Assembly: GCA_035687245.1 (NCBI GenBank)
Contig: DASRYH010000063.1
Coordinates: 1 to 64,000, forward strand
From: DASRYH01 sp035687245
GTDB taxonomy: Bacteria > Actinomycetota > Coriobacteriia > Anaerosomatales > PHET01
Reading direction: 5' to 3'
Length of the DNA stretch: 64,000 bases
In this document: one piece after another, positions 16,344-25,116 of the stretch
How the letters are laid out: every line of letters begins with the position of its first letter
Numbering within the stretch: position 1 is the stretch's first letter
Notes under the pieces: model-generated
Told to the model about the DNA's origin: nothing
Seen by the model: the letters and a program-made list of their open reading frames with translations, nothing else
Database searches by the model: none
Translations under genes and position numbers: made by a program

Positions 16344-17795
16344 ATGACTATCACTGCCGAGACTACGATCCACCAGCTGCTTGAGGCCTACCCGTACTTG
16401 CGGCCCTGGCTGGTTTCCTACGCACCGGACTTCAAGAAGCTCGACAACCCGGTGCTCTACAACACGATGGCTCGCGTCGCGACGCTTGAGGCCGCGGCCT
16501 CGATGGGCGAAGTGCCGGTCGAGAAGCTGCTCGACGACATCCGCACGCAGGTCGCTCAGCACGAGATTGCGGCCGAAGAGACCGCGGGCATAGGCGCCGC
16601 TCCTGCCGAAGGCGCCGACCGCCGCCAAGAGCTGCTCAAACAGATCATCAGACAGCTGCACGACGGCGCACCCGTCGAGGTCGTGAAGGCCGAGTTCGAC
16701 CAGCTCGTGTCCGAGGTCGATTCGGCGGAGATCGCTCGCATGGAGCAAGCACTCATCGCCGAGGGCATGCCCATCGAAGAGGTGCAGCGCCTCTGTGATG
16801 TCCACGTGACGGTCTTTAAGGAGGCGCTGGAGGAGAAGCCGGACGCGGAGGTCGCCGAAGGCCACCCGATCGACAACTACCGGCGCGAGAACGAGGTCGT
16901 CGGCGAGCTGACCGCTGCTGTCAGGAGTTCAGCGCAGATCCTTTCGGCAGCCACTGATGATGAGACTCGTCACGCCGCTGTCGATGCGATCGGGCTCGAG
17001 CTCGAACGGCTCGCACAAGTCGAGATCCACTACCTGCGCAAGGAGAACCAGCTCTTCCCCGTCCTCGAGAAGCACGGCGTCGAGGGTCCGACCAAGGTCA
17101 TGTGGGGGCTAGACGACGACATCCGCGGCCGCATCAAGGCCGCCCGCACGTTGCTGGCTGCGGGCGATCTCTCATCGGTGACCAAGATGCTGCCTGAGCT
17201 GCTCGGGATGATCGACGACATGGCCTACAAGGAAGAGAAGATCCTACTGCCGACCGCGCTTCAGGTGGTCACGGAGACCGAATGGGCCGAGATGGCGGCC
17301 GGCGACTCCGAGATCGGCTACGCGTGGATCGAAGGTTCGGCCGGAATCGCCGCAGCTGCTGCCGCCGCCGTCACCCCGCAGGCGGAAGGTCCGATGCTGC
17401 TGCCGCTTCCCACGGGCGCGCTCTCGCTCGATCAGCTCGATGTGATGTTTCGCGCGCTGCCCTTCGACCTGTCGTTCGTCGACGAGCACGACACCGTGCG
17501 CTTCTACACCGAGGGGCTGCGCGTCTTCCCGCGTTCCCCTGCCGCCATCGGCCGCCAGGTGCGCAACTGCCACCCGCCCAAGAGCGTGGACAAGGTCGAG
17601 CAGATCCTCGCCGAGTTCAAAGCGGGCACCAAAGACGTCGCCGAGTTCTGGATCCAGATGGGGCCGAAGTTCGTTCACATCCGCTACTACGCGATGCGCG
17701 ACGCCGACGGCACCTACAAGGGCTGCCTCGAGGTGGTCCAAGACGCCACGCACGTGCGAGCGCTCGAAGGCGAGCGTCGCATCGTCGACTGGTAG
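16344..17795 (+). CDS. DUF1858 / DUF438 / hemerythrin / PAS protein
   Basis: The 483-residue protein has four parts: an N-terminal DUF1858 helical domain (~1-75, 'LLEAYPYLRPWLV'), a DUF438 region (~90-175), a hemerythrin-like four-helix domain (~175-335; His/Glu pattern HPIDNYRRENEVVGEL, EIHYLRKENQLFPVL, YKEEKILLP), and a C-terminal PAS-like domain (~360-483, 'FDLSFVDEHDTVRFYTEG'). This is the DUF438 family layout; related proteins bind di-iron or haem and respond to NO or O2, and ScdA/RIC proteins repair Fe-S clusters. It stands alone under a CRP/FNR-type box, which fits a nitrosative or oxygen stress role. The specific ligand is not known. Confidence 0.85.
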   Translation: MTITAETTIHQLLEAYPYLRPWLVSYAPDFKKLDNPVLYNTMARVATLEAAASMGEVPVEKLLDDIRTQVAQHEIAAEETAGIGAAPAEGADRRQELLKQIIRQLHDGAPVEVVKAEFDQLVSEVDSAEIARMEQALIAEGMPIEEVQRLCDVHVTVFKEALEEKPDAEVAEGHPIDNYRRENEVVGELTAAVRSSAQILSAATDDETRHAAVDAIGLELERLAQVEIHYLRKENQLFPVLEKHGVEGPTKVMWGLDDDIRGRIKAARTLLAAGDLSSVTKMLPELLGMIDDMAYKEEKILLPTALQVVTETEWAEMAAGDSEIGYAWIEGSAGIAAAAAAAVTPQAEGPMLLPLPTGALSLDQLDVMFRALPFDLSFVDEHDTVRFYTEGLRVFPRSPAAIGRQVRNCHPPKSVDKVEQILAEFKAGTKDVAEFWIQMGPKFVHIRYYAMRDADGTYKGCLEVVQDATHVRALEGERRIVDW

Positions 17796-17804
17796 GCCGC
17801 GCCG

Positions 17805-18479
17805 TTAGAGGTTCTTTGCCAGCCACTCGACGAGGGGCCGAGTCCGCAGGAAACGTTCGAGACACCAGCCGACGAAGGCCTCGCTCTCGAACTCCGGCGG
17901 AACCGGTCCTTCTTCTATCGCGTGCACTACCGAGAGCCGCAGCAGGTCCGCGCGCGGGTGGTCGGCGGCAAAGCCCCGCGGCACCCGCGCGAATGTGCGC
18001 TCGCCGATATGGAAGCCGTCCGCCTCGAGGTCCGCGATGATGGCAGCGAACTCGGCACCGGTGTCCTCGGCAGCGATGGCGGCGCGCAGCTTGGCGAGCT
18101 TAGGCGGGTCGATCCAGTGCTGGCCGGCTCCTGCCCACACCTCTCCGGGCACGATGCGCACGAAGTAGCCGGGGGAGGCCTTGCGGTCGTCGCCCGACCA
18201 GAACCACATGTCGGAGTGTGTCTTGTACGGCGACTTGTCGCGCGAGAAGCGCGTGTCGCGATTGATGCGGAAGATCGAGCGGTCGACAGCCGGCTCGCAG
18301 TGAACGCGCGGGTCGATGGCCTCGAACTCTTTGCCGAGCGCGGCCACAAAGCCTTTCTGCCGCTCGAGGAGCACGCGCTCGTAGCGAGGCTTGTTTTCGG
18401 CAAACCACGCGCGATCGTTGTTGTCCGCGAGTTCGGCTAGAAACGCGAGGGTCTCGTCGGAGAATCCGCTGAACGCCAT
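17805..18479 (-). CDS. DUF2461 (TIGR02453) family protein
   Basis: The 224-residue protein fits the DUF2461 family, with FLAELADNNDRAWFAENK at the N-terminus, FRINRDTRFSRDKSPYKTH, GYFVRIVPGEVWAGAG and a late YHAIEEG-like LSVVHAIEEG. The family is widespread and uncharacterised. Its conserved aromatic and charged residues (NNDRAWF, RFSRDKSPYKT) suggest an enzymatic or binding role but no reaction is known. The gene is convergent with the hemerythrin gene (9-bp gap) and lies downstream of the terminator for the MFS gene. Confidence 0.88.
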   Translation of the reverse strand: MAFSGFSDETLAFLAELADNNDRAWFAENKPRYERVLLERQKGFVAALGKEFEAIDPRVHCEPAVDRSIFRINRDTRFSRDKSPYKTHSDMWFWSGDDRKASPGYFVRIVPGEVWAGAGQHWIDPPKLAKLRAAIAAEDTGAEFAAIIADLEADGFHIGERTFARVPRGFAADHPRADLLRLSVVHAIEEGPVPPEFESEAFVGWCLERFLRTRPLVEWLAKNL

Positions 18480-18501
18480 CTCTTACACCCGCCCTTCAAT
18501 G

Positions 18502-18535
18502 AAGAGGGGCCGGGGCGAGTGGCCCCGGCCCTCTT
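18502..18535 (-). terminator. Strong hairpin terminator after the OFA-type MFS gene
   Basis: AAGAGGGGCCGGGGC and GCCCCGGCCCTCTT form a long, very GC-rich stem (one bulge) with a 5-nt loop GAGTG. On the minus strand it lies ~50 nt after the MFS stop and before the DUF2461 start, followed by TCTTCATT. It should end the MFS transcript. Confidence 0.75.
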
Positions 18536-18582
18536 GGGAGTCATTTCCCAATCAGACGCGTATGTGTGCGAGGAAGCTGACC

Positions 18583-19869
18583 CTACGCGGCCTTCGAACG
18601 CTTCTTGCTCATCTCAACTACCTGCGCGCGCGGCGTCGGCGGCTTGGTGAAGAAGGTCAGACCGGCGGCTGCGAGACAGAGCACGGCGGCGACCGTATAG
18701 GCCATTCCGTAGGAGCCCGTGCTGTCGACGATCGTGCCGGCCGTCATCGAGCCAAAGACTCCGCCTACGCCCCACGCCGTGAAGACGAGGCCGTAGTTCA
18801 CGCCCATGTTCTTGGTACCGAAGTAGCCGGCGGTCGTGGACGGGAAGAGCGAGAGGTTGGCGCCATAGCAGAAGCCGACGGCAGCGGCGACCGGGATGAG
18901 GGCGGCCACCGACACCGCGAAGTTCAGGATGCCCATCATCGCCGCCTGCGCGACGAAGACGGCGAACATCGTGCGAGTGCCGCCAATACGGTCGGCCACA
19001 ATGCCGGCCACGACGCGGCCCAGCGCGTTGCCCACAGCGAGTACGGCCACGAGCAGGAAGCCGAGGTCGACAGCGGGCATCTGAGCAGCGGCGATCTTGG
19101 CCATGTGGCCGATGATCATCAGGCCAGCGAAGGCCGAGAAGGCATACATCACCCAGAGCAGCCCGAACTGCTTGGTGCGCATCATCTCGGTCCAGTCGTA
19201 GTCGTCGTTGACCGCAACCGTCTCGGGCGCTTCGTTGACGCGCTTCTTCGGGGTGCTGGCGGCCGGCACGTAGTCGGCGGGCGGGTTCACCAGCAGCTGC
19301 GCAAAGAGCACGGTGGCGATGAAGAACGCGATACCGAGGATGCGGAAGGTCCCGGTCACATGCTGAGTGGAGAGCAGGTAGGTGGTCAGCGGAGCGATGT
19401 AGACACTCGCCAGACCGAAGCCGGCCACCACGATGCCGGTGATCATGCCCTTGCGGTCCGCAGAGAACCACTTCACGGCAGCCGGGGTGGCGGCAGCGTA
19501 GCCAAGACCGATGCCCAGACCGGTCAGCACGCCGAAGCCGACGGTGATCGGCCAGGTGACGGCCGGCGTCGCGAGGCTCGCCACGATCATGCCCAGGCCG
19601 CACAGCGCGCCGCCGATAGTGGCCACAAGGCGCGGGCCGAAGCGGTCCTGCGCGCGGCCCGCAAAGACCATCGAGAGTGCGAAGACGCCGCACGCCATCG
19701 CGTAGGGCAGAGTCGCCTGGCCAGCACTCCACGCCCAGCCGCCTTCGGCGACGGGCTTGGTCAGGCTCTTGGCGATGACACTCCACGAGTACAGAACACC
19801 GAGCGCCAGATTGATGCCCAATCCGGCCAGCGTGACAGTCCAGCCACGCGACGCAGCAGTGCGCGCCAT
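18583..19869 (-). CDS. OFA-family MFS transporter (oxalate/formate antiporter-like)
   Basis: The 428-residue protein has 12 predicted TM helices in two halves joined by a cytoplasmic loop that carries Lys/Pro-rich PKKRVNEAPE. The N-terminus (GWTVTLAGLGINLALGVLYSWSV) is characteristic of the OFA (oxalate:formate antiporter) MFS family, and the FAGRAQDRFGPRLVATIGG segment is MFS motif A. Substrate is not predictable; family members carry oxalate/formate or other monocarboxylates. I chose ATG 19869 because GGAGG lies 8 nt upstream; the frame is open further upstream but that part looks non-coding. Confidence 0.88.
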   Translation of the reverse strand: MARTAASRGWTVTLAGLGINLALGVLYSWSVIAKSLTKPVAEGGWAWSAGQATLPYAMACGVFALSMVFAGRAQDRFGPRLVATIGGALCGLGMIVASLATPAVTWPITVGFGVLTGLGIGLGYAAATPAAVKWFSADRKGMITGIVVAGFGLASVYIAPLTTYLLSTQHVTGTFRILGIAFFIATVLFAQLLVNPPADYVPAASTPKKRVNEAPETVAVNDDYDWTEMMRTKQFGLLWVMYAFSAFAGLMIIGHMAKIAAAQMPAVDLGFLLVAVLAVGNALGRVVAGIVADRIGGTRTMFAVFVAQAAMMGILNFAVSVAALIPVAAAVGFCYGANLSLFPSTTAGYFGTKNMGVNYGLVFTAWGVGGVFGSMTAGTIVDSTGSYGMAYTVAAVLCLAAAGLTFFTKPPTPRAQVVEMSKKRSKAA

Positions 19870-20113
19870 GCGCAAACACCTCCCGTATAGGCGAACCCAC
19901 CCTTCGCGTACACGTCGCGGCAGGTTGGCTGACCCACCGAGCGGCGCACGCTGTTCGAGAAGTATCTCCATCGCCGAAGGTGCCGACGACGAAGCGCCCG
20001 CCACTGGCGGTTGTTCGGCGGTGAACGGTAGGTTAGCGGCGGGGAACGGCAGGAGCCGCTCCAGCCGAATGGAGCGACGCGGGGCCTCGAAAGCCCGTTA
20101 CGCCCCCGTACTG

Positions 20114-20119
20114 TATCCT
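20114..20119 (+). promoter_or_regulatory. Candidate -10 box for a leaderless MFS transcript
   Basis: TATCCT is followed by seven bases and then ATG 20127, so the expected transcription start falls at the start codon. No Shine-Dalgarno sequence is present. The remainder of the 257-bp divergent gap holds no further element I can recognise. Confidence 0.35.
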
Positions 20120-20126
20120 CACGCCC

Positions 20127-21344
20127 ATGCGAGACAGACGGCTTCTCATCATCTTCGCGGTAGTGCTCGTCGACATGCTGTCCTTCAGCATCGTCCTTCC
20201 GCTGCTGCCCTATCTGGCGAAGTCGCTGCATGCGACTCCGTTTCAGACCGGACTCATTTCGGCGATGTATCCGATCTTCCAGTTCGTGGGCGCACCGCTG
20301 CTGGGCCGGCTCTCTGACCGCGTGGGACGCAAGCCGGTGCTGATGATCTCGATCGCCGGCACCATCGCGGGCTTCATCGTGCTGGCGACCGCGCGCAGCC
20401 TGTGGATCCTGTTCGTGAGCCGGGCGCTCGACGGCCTCACGGGCGGCAACATCAGCGTCGCGCAGGCCTACATCTCAGACATCACGCTGCCGGAGAACCG
20501 TGGCAAGGCGCTGGGCATGATTGGCGCCGCCTTCGGGCTGGGCTTCATCATCGGCCCCATCAGCGGCGGTCTACTCTCAGGCATCAGCTACACCGCGCCG
20601 GCCTGGCTGGGCGCCGCTCTGGCAACCGTCAACCTCATGCTCGTGGCGTGGCTGCTGCACGAGTCGCTGTCGTCAGAAGACAAGGAGCGCCTCTCTGCAC
20701 GCCGCCGAAAGATCTTCGACATGGGCGGTCTTGTGGTCGCGATGCGCCACAAGCGTGTCGGCCCGTTGCTGGGAGTGCGCATCCTCATCGGGCTGTCCTT
20801 CGGCATCTTCGAGAGCGGCTTCGCGCTGTGGGCGATCGCCGCGCTGAACCTGCCAGCCAACCAGAACTCCTACGTGCTTGCCTACGTGGGTCTGCTCTCG
20901 GTGTTCATGCAAGCGTTCCTGATCGGGAAACTCACCGCCCGGTGGAGCGACGACGGGCTGCTGCTCACCTCGCTGAGCGTGGCGGCAGTCGCCCTGCTCG
21001 CCTGGGGATTCGCGCCGAGTCTGCTCGTGCTGGTGCTCATCATGCCGGCGCTCTCCTACGGCCTGGCGGTCACCAACACGATCAGCACGAGCGCGATCAC
21101 CAAAGCGGTGCACGCCGACGAGGTGGGCGGCATCTTGGGCGTAAACACGTCGATCCAGGCCGCCACGCGCATCCCTGCGCCAATCATCGCAGGCGCGCTC
21201 ATCAGCTACGCCACCGTGTGGTCGCCGGGCGCGCTCGCTGCGGGCATCACCGCGCTCGCCGCGCTGCTCGCCTACGCAACGCTGTGCTGGCGCCCGGGCG
21301 CGCAGGCGTGTGTCGAGGACGAAGACGCGCTGCGCACGAGCTGA
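20127..21344 (+). CDS. MFS efflux transporter (TetA/DHA1-like)
   Basis: The 405-residue, 12-TM protein has MFS motif A in GRLSDRVGRKPVLM and motif C-like GAAFGLGFIIGPISGG, as in the drug:H+ antiporter-1 group containing TetA(A/B-type) and multidrug exporters. The N-terminus MRDRRLLIIFAVVLVDMLSF resembles those proteins. Actual substrate cannot be inferred; a resistance role is not supported beyond family. It is divergent from the OFA-type transporter and ends 57 bp before a strong bidirectional terminator shared with cydB. Confidence 0.87.
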   Translation: MRDRRLLIIFAVVLVDMLSFSIVLPLLPYLAKSLHATPFQTGLISAMYPIFQFVGAPLLGRLSDRVGRKPVLMISIAGTIAGFIVLATARSLWILFVSRALDGLTGGNISVAQAYISDITLPENRGKALGMIGAAFGLGFIIGPISGGLLSGISYTAPAWLGAALATVNLMLVAWLLHESLSSEDKERLSARRRKIFDMGGLVVAMRHKRVGPLLGVRILIGLSFGIFESGFALWAIAALNLPANQNSYVLAYVGLLSVFMQAFLIGKLTARWSDDGLLLTSLSVAAVALLAWGFAPSLLVLVLIMPALSYGLAVTNTISTSAITKAVHADEVGGILGVNTSIQAATRIPAPIIAGALISYATVWSPGALAAGITALAALLAYATLCWRPGAQACVEDEDALRTS

Positions 21345-21400
21345 CCCGCACGCCGCGAGGCTGTCTCGGCGAGCCCTGCCTTCGGCAATCTGTGACGGCA

Positions 21401-21438
21401 GAAGGCCCCGCCCCTCGCGTGGAGGAACGGGGCCTTCG
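21401..21438. terminator. Bidirectional terminator between MFS and cydB
   Basis: GAAGGCCCCG (21401-21410) and CGGGGCCTTC (21428-21437) form a perfect 10-bp stem with a GC-rich 17-nt loop, between the convergent stops of the MFS gene and cydB. U-tracts are weak on both strands, as is common in GC-rich actinobacteria. Confidence 0.75.
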
Positions 21439-21470
21439 ATATCGATGCCGAAGTGGACTTCGATGCGGGC

Positions 21471-22505
21471 CTAGTAGCTCAGGTCCTTCGGATCGACGCG
21501 ACCCTTATAGGTCTTGTAGATCAGGAAGAAGTAGAAGAGCACTAGCGGCACGCCGATGACCGCAATGATGAGCATCGTGGTGAGCGTGAGCGGGGAGCTG
21601 GCCGAGTTGACCACGGTCAGCGCCTCACCCGGGCCAAGCGTCGGCACCAAGTTCGGGAAGATGGACGCGGCCCATACGCCTACGAGTCCCAGCGCGGAGA
21701 CCGAACTGCCGTAGAAGGCGAAGCGGTCCTGGCCCTTACTCGCGGCCATGAACGAGATCGCCACACCAGCGAGGGTCAGCACGACGAACACGATGCCTGC
21801 GATTCCCATGCTGCGCGCCCATGCGTCCTTGGCAAGCAGAGCGGTGGCAACGCCGCCCACGAGGAAGAGGACCGTGAACGTGTAGAGCATCACCGCGCGA
21901 ACAGCAGCCGCGCGCTTCTGCAGGTCGCCGACTGACTTGAGCGCCAGCCACGTCGAGCCCTGCCAGATGATCCACGCCAGGCCGACGAGGCCGATGACGA
22001 GCGCGTACGGGTTGAGCGCGGTCAGCAGATTGCCAAGGAAGATCGGCGCACCGCCGCCGGTGATGAACTCACCTTCGGCGGTCAGCGGGAGTCCGCGGAT
22101 GATGTTGCCGACTGCCACGCCGAAGAGCAGGGCTGGAATCGCACTGCCGAGGAAGAACGAGATGTCCCAGAACTTGCCCCACTCCGGATCGGCGTGGCGG
22201 AACTCGAGGGACGCGGCGCGCAGGATCAGCGCGAAGAGCAGCAGCATCAGCGCGATGTAGAAGCCGGAGAAGACGGTGGCGTAGACGGCCGGGAACGCGG
22301 CGAAGAGCGCGCCGCCGCCTGTGAGCAGCCACACCTCGTTGCCGTCCCAGACCGGGCCGATCACCTGCCGCATGACGGCCTTGTCCTCCTCAGTCTTGCC
22401 CAGGAAGGGATAGAGGACGCCGACGCCGAGGTCGAAGCCGTCGAAGACGGCATAGCCGGCGAGCAGCACGCCGATGAGCACGAACCAGATCTCAGGAAGC
22501 CCCAT
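21471..22505 (-). CDS. cydB: Cytochrome bd quinol oxidase subunit II
   Basis: The 344-residue membrane protein has the CydB pattern: PEIWFVLIGVLLAGYAVFDGFDLGVGVLYPF at the N-terminus (quinol-oxidase subunit II hallmark GFDLGVG), WDGNEVWLLTGGGALFAAFP, and multiple TM helices. It starts immediately after the cydA stop (adjacent codons), so the two are cotranslated. Together they make the high-affinity, copper-free terminal oxidase that reduces O2 to water and protects against O2, NO and H2S in microaerobic bacteria. Confidence 0.95.
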   Translation of the reverse strand: MGLPEIWFVLIGVLLAGYAVFDGFDLGVGVLYPFLGKTEEDKAVMRQVIGPVWDGNEVWLLTGGGALFAAFPAVYATVFSGFYIALMLLLFALILRAASLEFRHADPEWGKFWDISFFLGSAIPALLFGVAVGNIIRGLPLTAEGEFITGGGAPIFLGNLLTALNPYALVIGLVGLAWIIWQGSTWLALKSVGDLQKRAAAVRAVMLYTFTVLFLVGGVATALLAKDAWARSMGIAGIVFVVLTLAGVAISFMAASKGQDRFAFYGSSVSALGLVGVWAASIFPNLVPTLGPGEALTVVNSASSPLTLTTMLIIAVIGVPLVLFYFFLIYKTYKGRVDPKDLSY

Positions 22506-23861
22506 CTACTTCACCCCCTCTACGACCGGACCGCGCTTGATGAACTTGAATACCACACGGCCCCACGCGATGTAGAGAACCGTGTAGAGAGCTACGAAGA
22601 TCGCGAGCGTCACGATGATCTCGCCGGCCGGAACGGCCTTGGAGATGGCGTCCACGGTGCGCAGGCCCATCTCCGCCCGGGGATCGGACACCGGCGGATA
22701 GACGATCCACGGCTGGCGGCCGACTTCGGCGGCGGCCCATCCGAGCTGGATGGCCAGCATCGGAAGGATCGGACCCCACATGAGTGCCTTGAGCAGGCCC
22801 GTCATCTTCTCCAGCTTGCCGGTGCGGTGCAGCCACCATCCAGCGGCGATCAGCACGAGCATGACGATCCACAGCAGCACCATCAGATGGTAGGTCTGGT
22901 AGGTGAGCTGCAGCGGCGGACGGTCCTGGGGCTGGAAGCTGTTGAGGCCCTTGTGCGGCGTGCCCTTGAAGTCACCCGCGAGCATGTTGACGCCGTTGGG
23001 GATCTCCAGCGAGACGGTCTTGCCATTGGCCTCGTCGATGTAGCCGATGATGCCCAGCGGGATGGGACCGTCCTCCCAGTGCCCCTCGAACGCAGCGATC
23101 TTGCTCGGCTGGTTCTCGAGCACGTTGACGGCCTGCCAGTGACCAGCCGGCAGCATCAGCACGGTCGAGATGCCCGCGACTACGATGCCGGTGGTCATGA
23201 GCCTACGACCGTAGGACGTGAAGTTGCCGCCACGCAGCAGGTAGTAGGCGCCCAGAGCGACTGCCACGAAGCCGCCGACCATCATCATCGAGTCGATCGT
23301 GTGAACGTAGCGCGGCAGCGTGCTCGGGTTGAATCCCGCCGCGAAGAAGTTGGTGAGCTGCGCCTTGGAGCCGGTCGCCGTCTCGACGACCTTGTAGCCG
23401 GCCGGAGTCTGCATCCACGAGTTGGCGATGATGATCCACAGCGCGGAGAGCAGCGAGCCCGCCCACACGAGCCACGTCGAGACGTAGAAGAACTTCTTCG
23501 AGACGCGCTTTCGGCCGAAGATCAGCACCGCAAGAAACGTCGACTCGAGGAAGAAGGCGAAGAGGCCTTCGGCAGCGAGCGGAGCGCCGAAGATGTCGCC
23601 GACGAAGCGCGAGTAGCTCGCCCAGTTGGTGCCGAAGGCGAACTCCATGGTGATGCCTGTGGCGACGCCCACCGCGAAGGTCGCGGTGAACAGCTTGATC
23701 AGAAGGTCCGAAAGCGCGCGGTCCTCTGCCTTGCCAGTCTTGTAGTACGCCCGTTCCGCCAGGACCAGGATGAGACCCACCCCGATCGAAAGCGGCACGA
23801 AGAGGAAGTGGTACCCCACCGTGACAGCGAATTGAAGCTTCGACAGGGCAACGACGTCCAT
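22506..23861 (-). CDS. cydA: Cytochrome bd quinol oxidase subunit I
   Basis: The 451-residue subunit carries the haem ligands expected in CydA (His in VTVGYHFLFVPLSIG near residue 18) and the conserved GWAAAEVGRQPWIVY, QPSKIAAFEGHWED. It is much shorter than the ~520-residue long-Q-loop type, so it belongs to the short-Q-loop class common in Gram-positive bacteria. It is preceded by an Rrf2-family gene (15 bp upstream) and followed directly by cydB. CydC/CydD assembly genes are not in the window. Confidence 0.95.
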   Translation of the reverse strand: MDVVALSKLQFAVTVGYHFLFVPLSIGVGLILVLAERAYYKTGKAEDRALSDLLIKLFTATFAVGVATGITMEFAFGTNWASYSRFVGDIFGAPLAAEGLFAFFLESTFLAVLIFGRKRVSKKFFYVSTWLVWAGSLLSALWIIIANSWMQTPAGYKVVETATGSKAQLTNFFAAGFNPSTLPRYVHTIDSMMMVGGFVAVALGAYYLLRGGNFTSYGRRLMTTGIVVAGISTVLMLPAGHWQAVNVLENQPSKIAAFEGHWEDGPIPLGIIGYIDEANGKTVSLEIPNGVNMLAGDFKGTPHKGLNSFQPQDRPPLQLTYQTYHLMVLLWIVMLVLIAAGWWLHRTGKLEKMTGLLKALMWGPILPMLAIQLGWAAAEVGRQPWIVYPPVSDPRAEMGLRTVDAISKAVPAGEIIVTLAIFVALYTVLYIAWGRVVFKFIKRGPVVEGVK

Positions 23862-23876
23862 CCCCTCACCTCTCTT

Positions 23877-24281
23877 TCAGATGCTCTTTGCAAGACCAGC
23901 GAGGTCCTGCTCCGCCAGATACTTCCGAACCATTGCGTCCATCTCGCGCCAAACCCTGTGGACCCGGCAGCCACCCATCCGCTTGCACCACTCGGGGTCC
24001 TTGGTGCACACCGAACACGAGACATCCCCCTGCAGCGCTTCGACCACCTCAAGCAACGTGATGGAGCGGGGCTCGCGCGACAGCGAGATGCCGCCGTGCG
24101 CCCCACGCGTCGCGGTGATCAGACCCGCCGCAGATAGATCCCGCTGGATGCCGCGAGCGAAGGCGTATGGGACGGCCCCCTCTTCGGCAAGCTGCCGAAC
24201 GGATACGGCTACACCCTGTGGCTGGCGAGCTAGCTCGGTCAGCAACCGGATGGCGTAGTCGGTTCGACGGCTGATGTCCAC
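23877..24281 (-). CDS. Rrf2 family Fe-S-type transcriptional regulator
   Basis: The 134-residue protein matches the Rrf2 family: MDISRRTDYAIRLLTELA at the N-terminus (winged HTH), ARGIQRDLSAAGLI, GAHGGISLSREPRSITLLEVVEALQG. A cysteine cluster (CSVCTKDPEWCKRMGGC, residues ~89-105) supplies the Fe-S ligands typical of IscR/NsrR-like members. The GTG start has AGGA 6 nt upstream. It heads cydAB, so it is a likely redox or NO/Fe-S sensor controlling the oxidase and itself. AT-rich inverted repeats sit in its promoter. Confidence 0.9.
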   Translation of the reverse strand: MDISRRTDYAIRLLTELARQPQGVAVSVRQLAEEGAVPYAFARGIQRDLSAAGLITATRGAHGGISLSREPRSITLLEVVEALQGDVSCSVCTKDPEWCKRMGGCRVHRVWREMDAMVRKYLAEQDLAGLAKSI

Positions 24282-24300
24282 GTGTGTCCTACCTCAGGTC

Positions 24301-24355
24301 AATATGATACCTGTTGCGTAACATATTCCATTATTGATACTGAAGCAATATCAAT
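24301..24355 (-). promoter_or_regulatory. AT-rich promoter/operator region of the Rrf2-cydAB operon
   Basis: Two inverted repeats occupy this AT-rich stretch: ATTGATA-N9-TATCAAT (24333-24355) and AATATG-N15-CATATT (24301-24327). On the minus strand a promoter TTGCTT-17-TATGTT overlaps them. The AT content is strikingly above the surroundings. Plausible targets are the Rrf2 protein or a CRP/FNR relative; the spacing does not match the standard FNR N4. Confidence 0.55.
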
Positions 24356-24403
24356 TAAGGAAGAATCCCCCTCCCCCTTGTCGACTATGCCCCGAAACGA
24401 GAA

Positions 24404-24431
24404 ACGCCCCCGGCTGAGCGGCCGGGGGCGT
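24404..24431 (-). terminator. Intrinsic terminator after the lipoprotein gene
   Basis: ACGCCCCCGGC (24404-24414) and GCCGGGGGCGT (24421-24431) form an 11-bp stem with loop TGAGCG. On the minus strand it is followed by TTCTCGTTTC. It lies ~35 nt after the stop of the lipoprotein gene at 24464. Confidence 0.8.
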
Positions 24432-24463
24432 CTTTGGTTGCTGATGCAGAGAGTTGCGTTGCG

Positions 24464-24973
24464 CTACTGCTTCGGCGAGACCGTGAGGGACATGTCGGCC
24501 TTCTTCTCGGAGCCGTAGCCGATCGAAAGCGTGGCCATCAGGTCGCCCTTCTCTGCCGAAAGGCCGCCTACGGAGTCGCCGACCTCCATCGTCGACTTGA
24601 TCTCCCAGCCCTTGTCTTCGAAGGCCTGCTTGTACCAGGCAAAGACCTCTTTCGCGTCGTCGTCTGAGGTGAGACCCACCAGGTAGCTCATGCCTTGATC
24701 GGTCTTGTTGCTCATCGCCGCGTTGACGGTCGCGTTCTCATAGATCGGGACGTCTGCCGGGAAGTCCGCCGGGAGCTCGGTGTCGCTCGAGACCGTAGCT
24801 TCTCCGTCCTCGGTCTTGATGGTCACCTCTTCACCGTTCTTGTCGACCTTGACGCCTGTGGCCTTCTCGACCGCCGCTTCAGTGGCCTTTTCGGCGATCT
24901 TGGCGCAGCCGACGAGCGCGACCGCTCCGGAAAGCAGCGACGCCACAAGTAGAAGCCTGAGTGCGCGGTACAT
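24464..24973 (-). CDS. Small secreted lipoprotein
   Basis: The 169-residue protein starts at ATG 24973 (GGAGGG upstream). It has a signal peptide (RALRLLLVASLLSGAVAL) and a lipobox LVGC, followed by alternating charged residues (KVDKNGEEVTIKTEDGEATV) and an alpha/beta C-terminal part (GWEIKSTMEVGD, GDLMATLSIGYG). It resembles small actinobacterial lipoproteins of unknown function with repeat-like acidic regions. No enzyme motif is visible. It is flanked by a terminator downstream and lies near clpB, without clear functional context. Confidence 0.75.
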   Translation of the reverse strand: MYRALRLLLVASLLSGAVALVGCAKIAEKATEAAVEKATGVKVDKNGEEVTIKTEDGEATVSSDTELPADFPADVPIYENATVNAAMSNKTDQGMSYLVGLTSDDDAKEVFAWYKQAFEDKGWEIKSTMEVGDSVGGLSAEKGDLMATLSIGYGSEKKADMSLTVSPKQ

Positions 24974-25062
24974 GCGGATCCCTCCCCCGATTGTGCGTGC
25001 CATGCCCGAAGAATACACCCGTCGAAGACGCGTTTCACCACTTGGTCAGACGCGGGAAAGCA

Positions 25063-25095
25063 CGAAGCGCCCCGCCGGTATGGCGCGACGCTTCG
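25063..25095 (-). terminator. Hairpin after clpB
   Basis: CGAAGCG (25063-25069) and CGCTTCG (25089-25095) form a stem with an inner GCC/GGC pair, about 20 nt past the clpB stop on the minus strand and followed by TGCTTTCCC. It is a weak intrinsic terminator candidate. Confidence 0.5.
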
Positions 25096-25116
25096 GGTGA
25101 GGCGCTTGAGTGGTGG

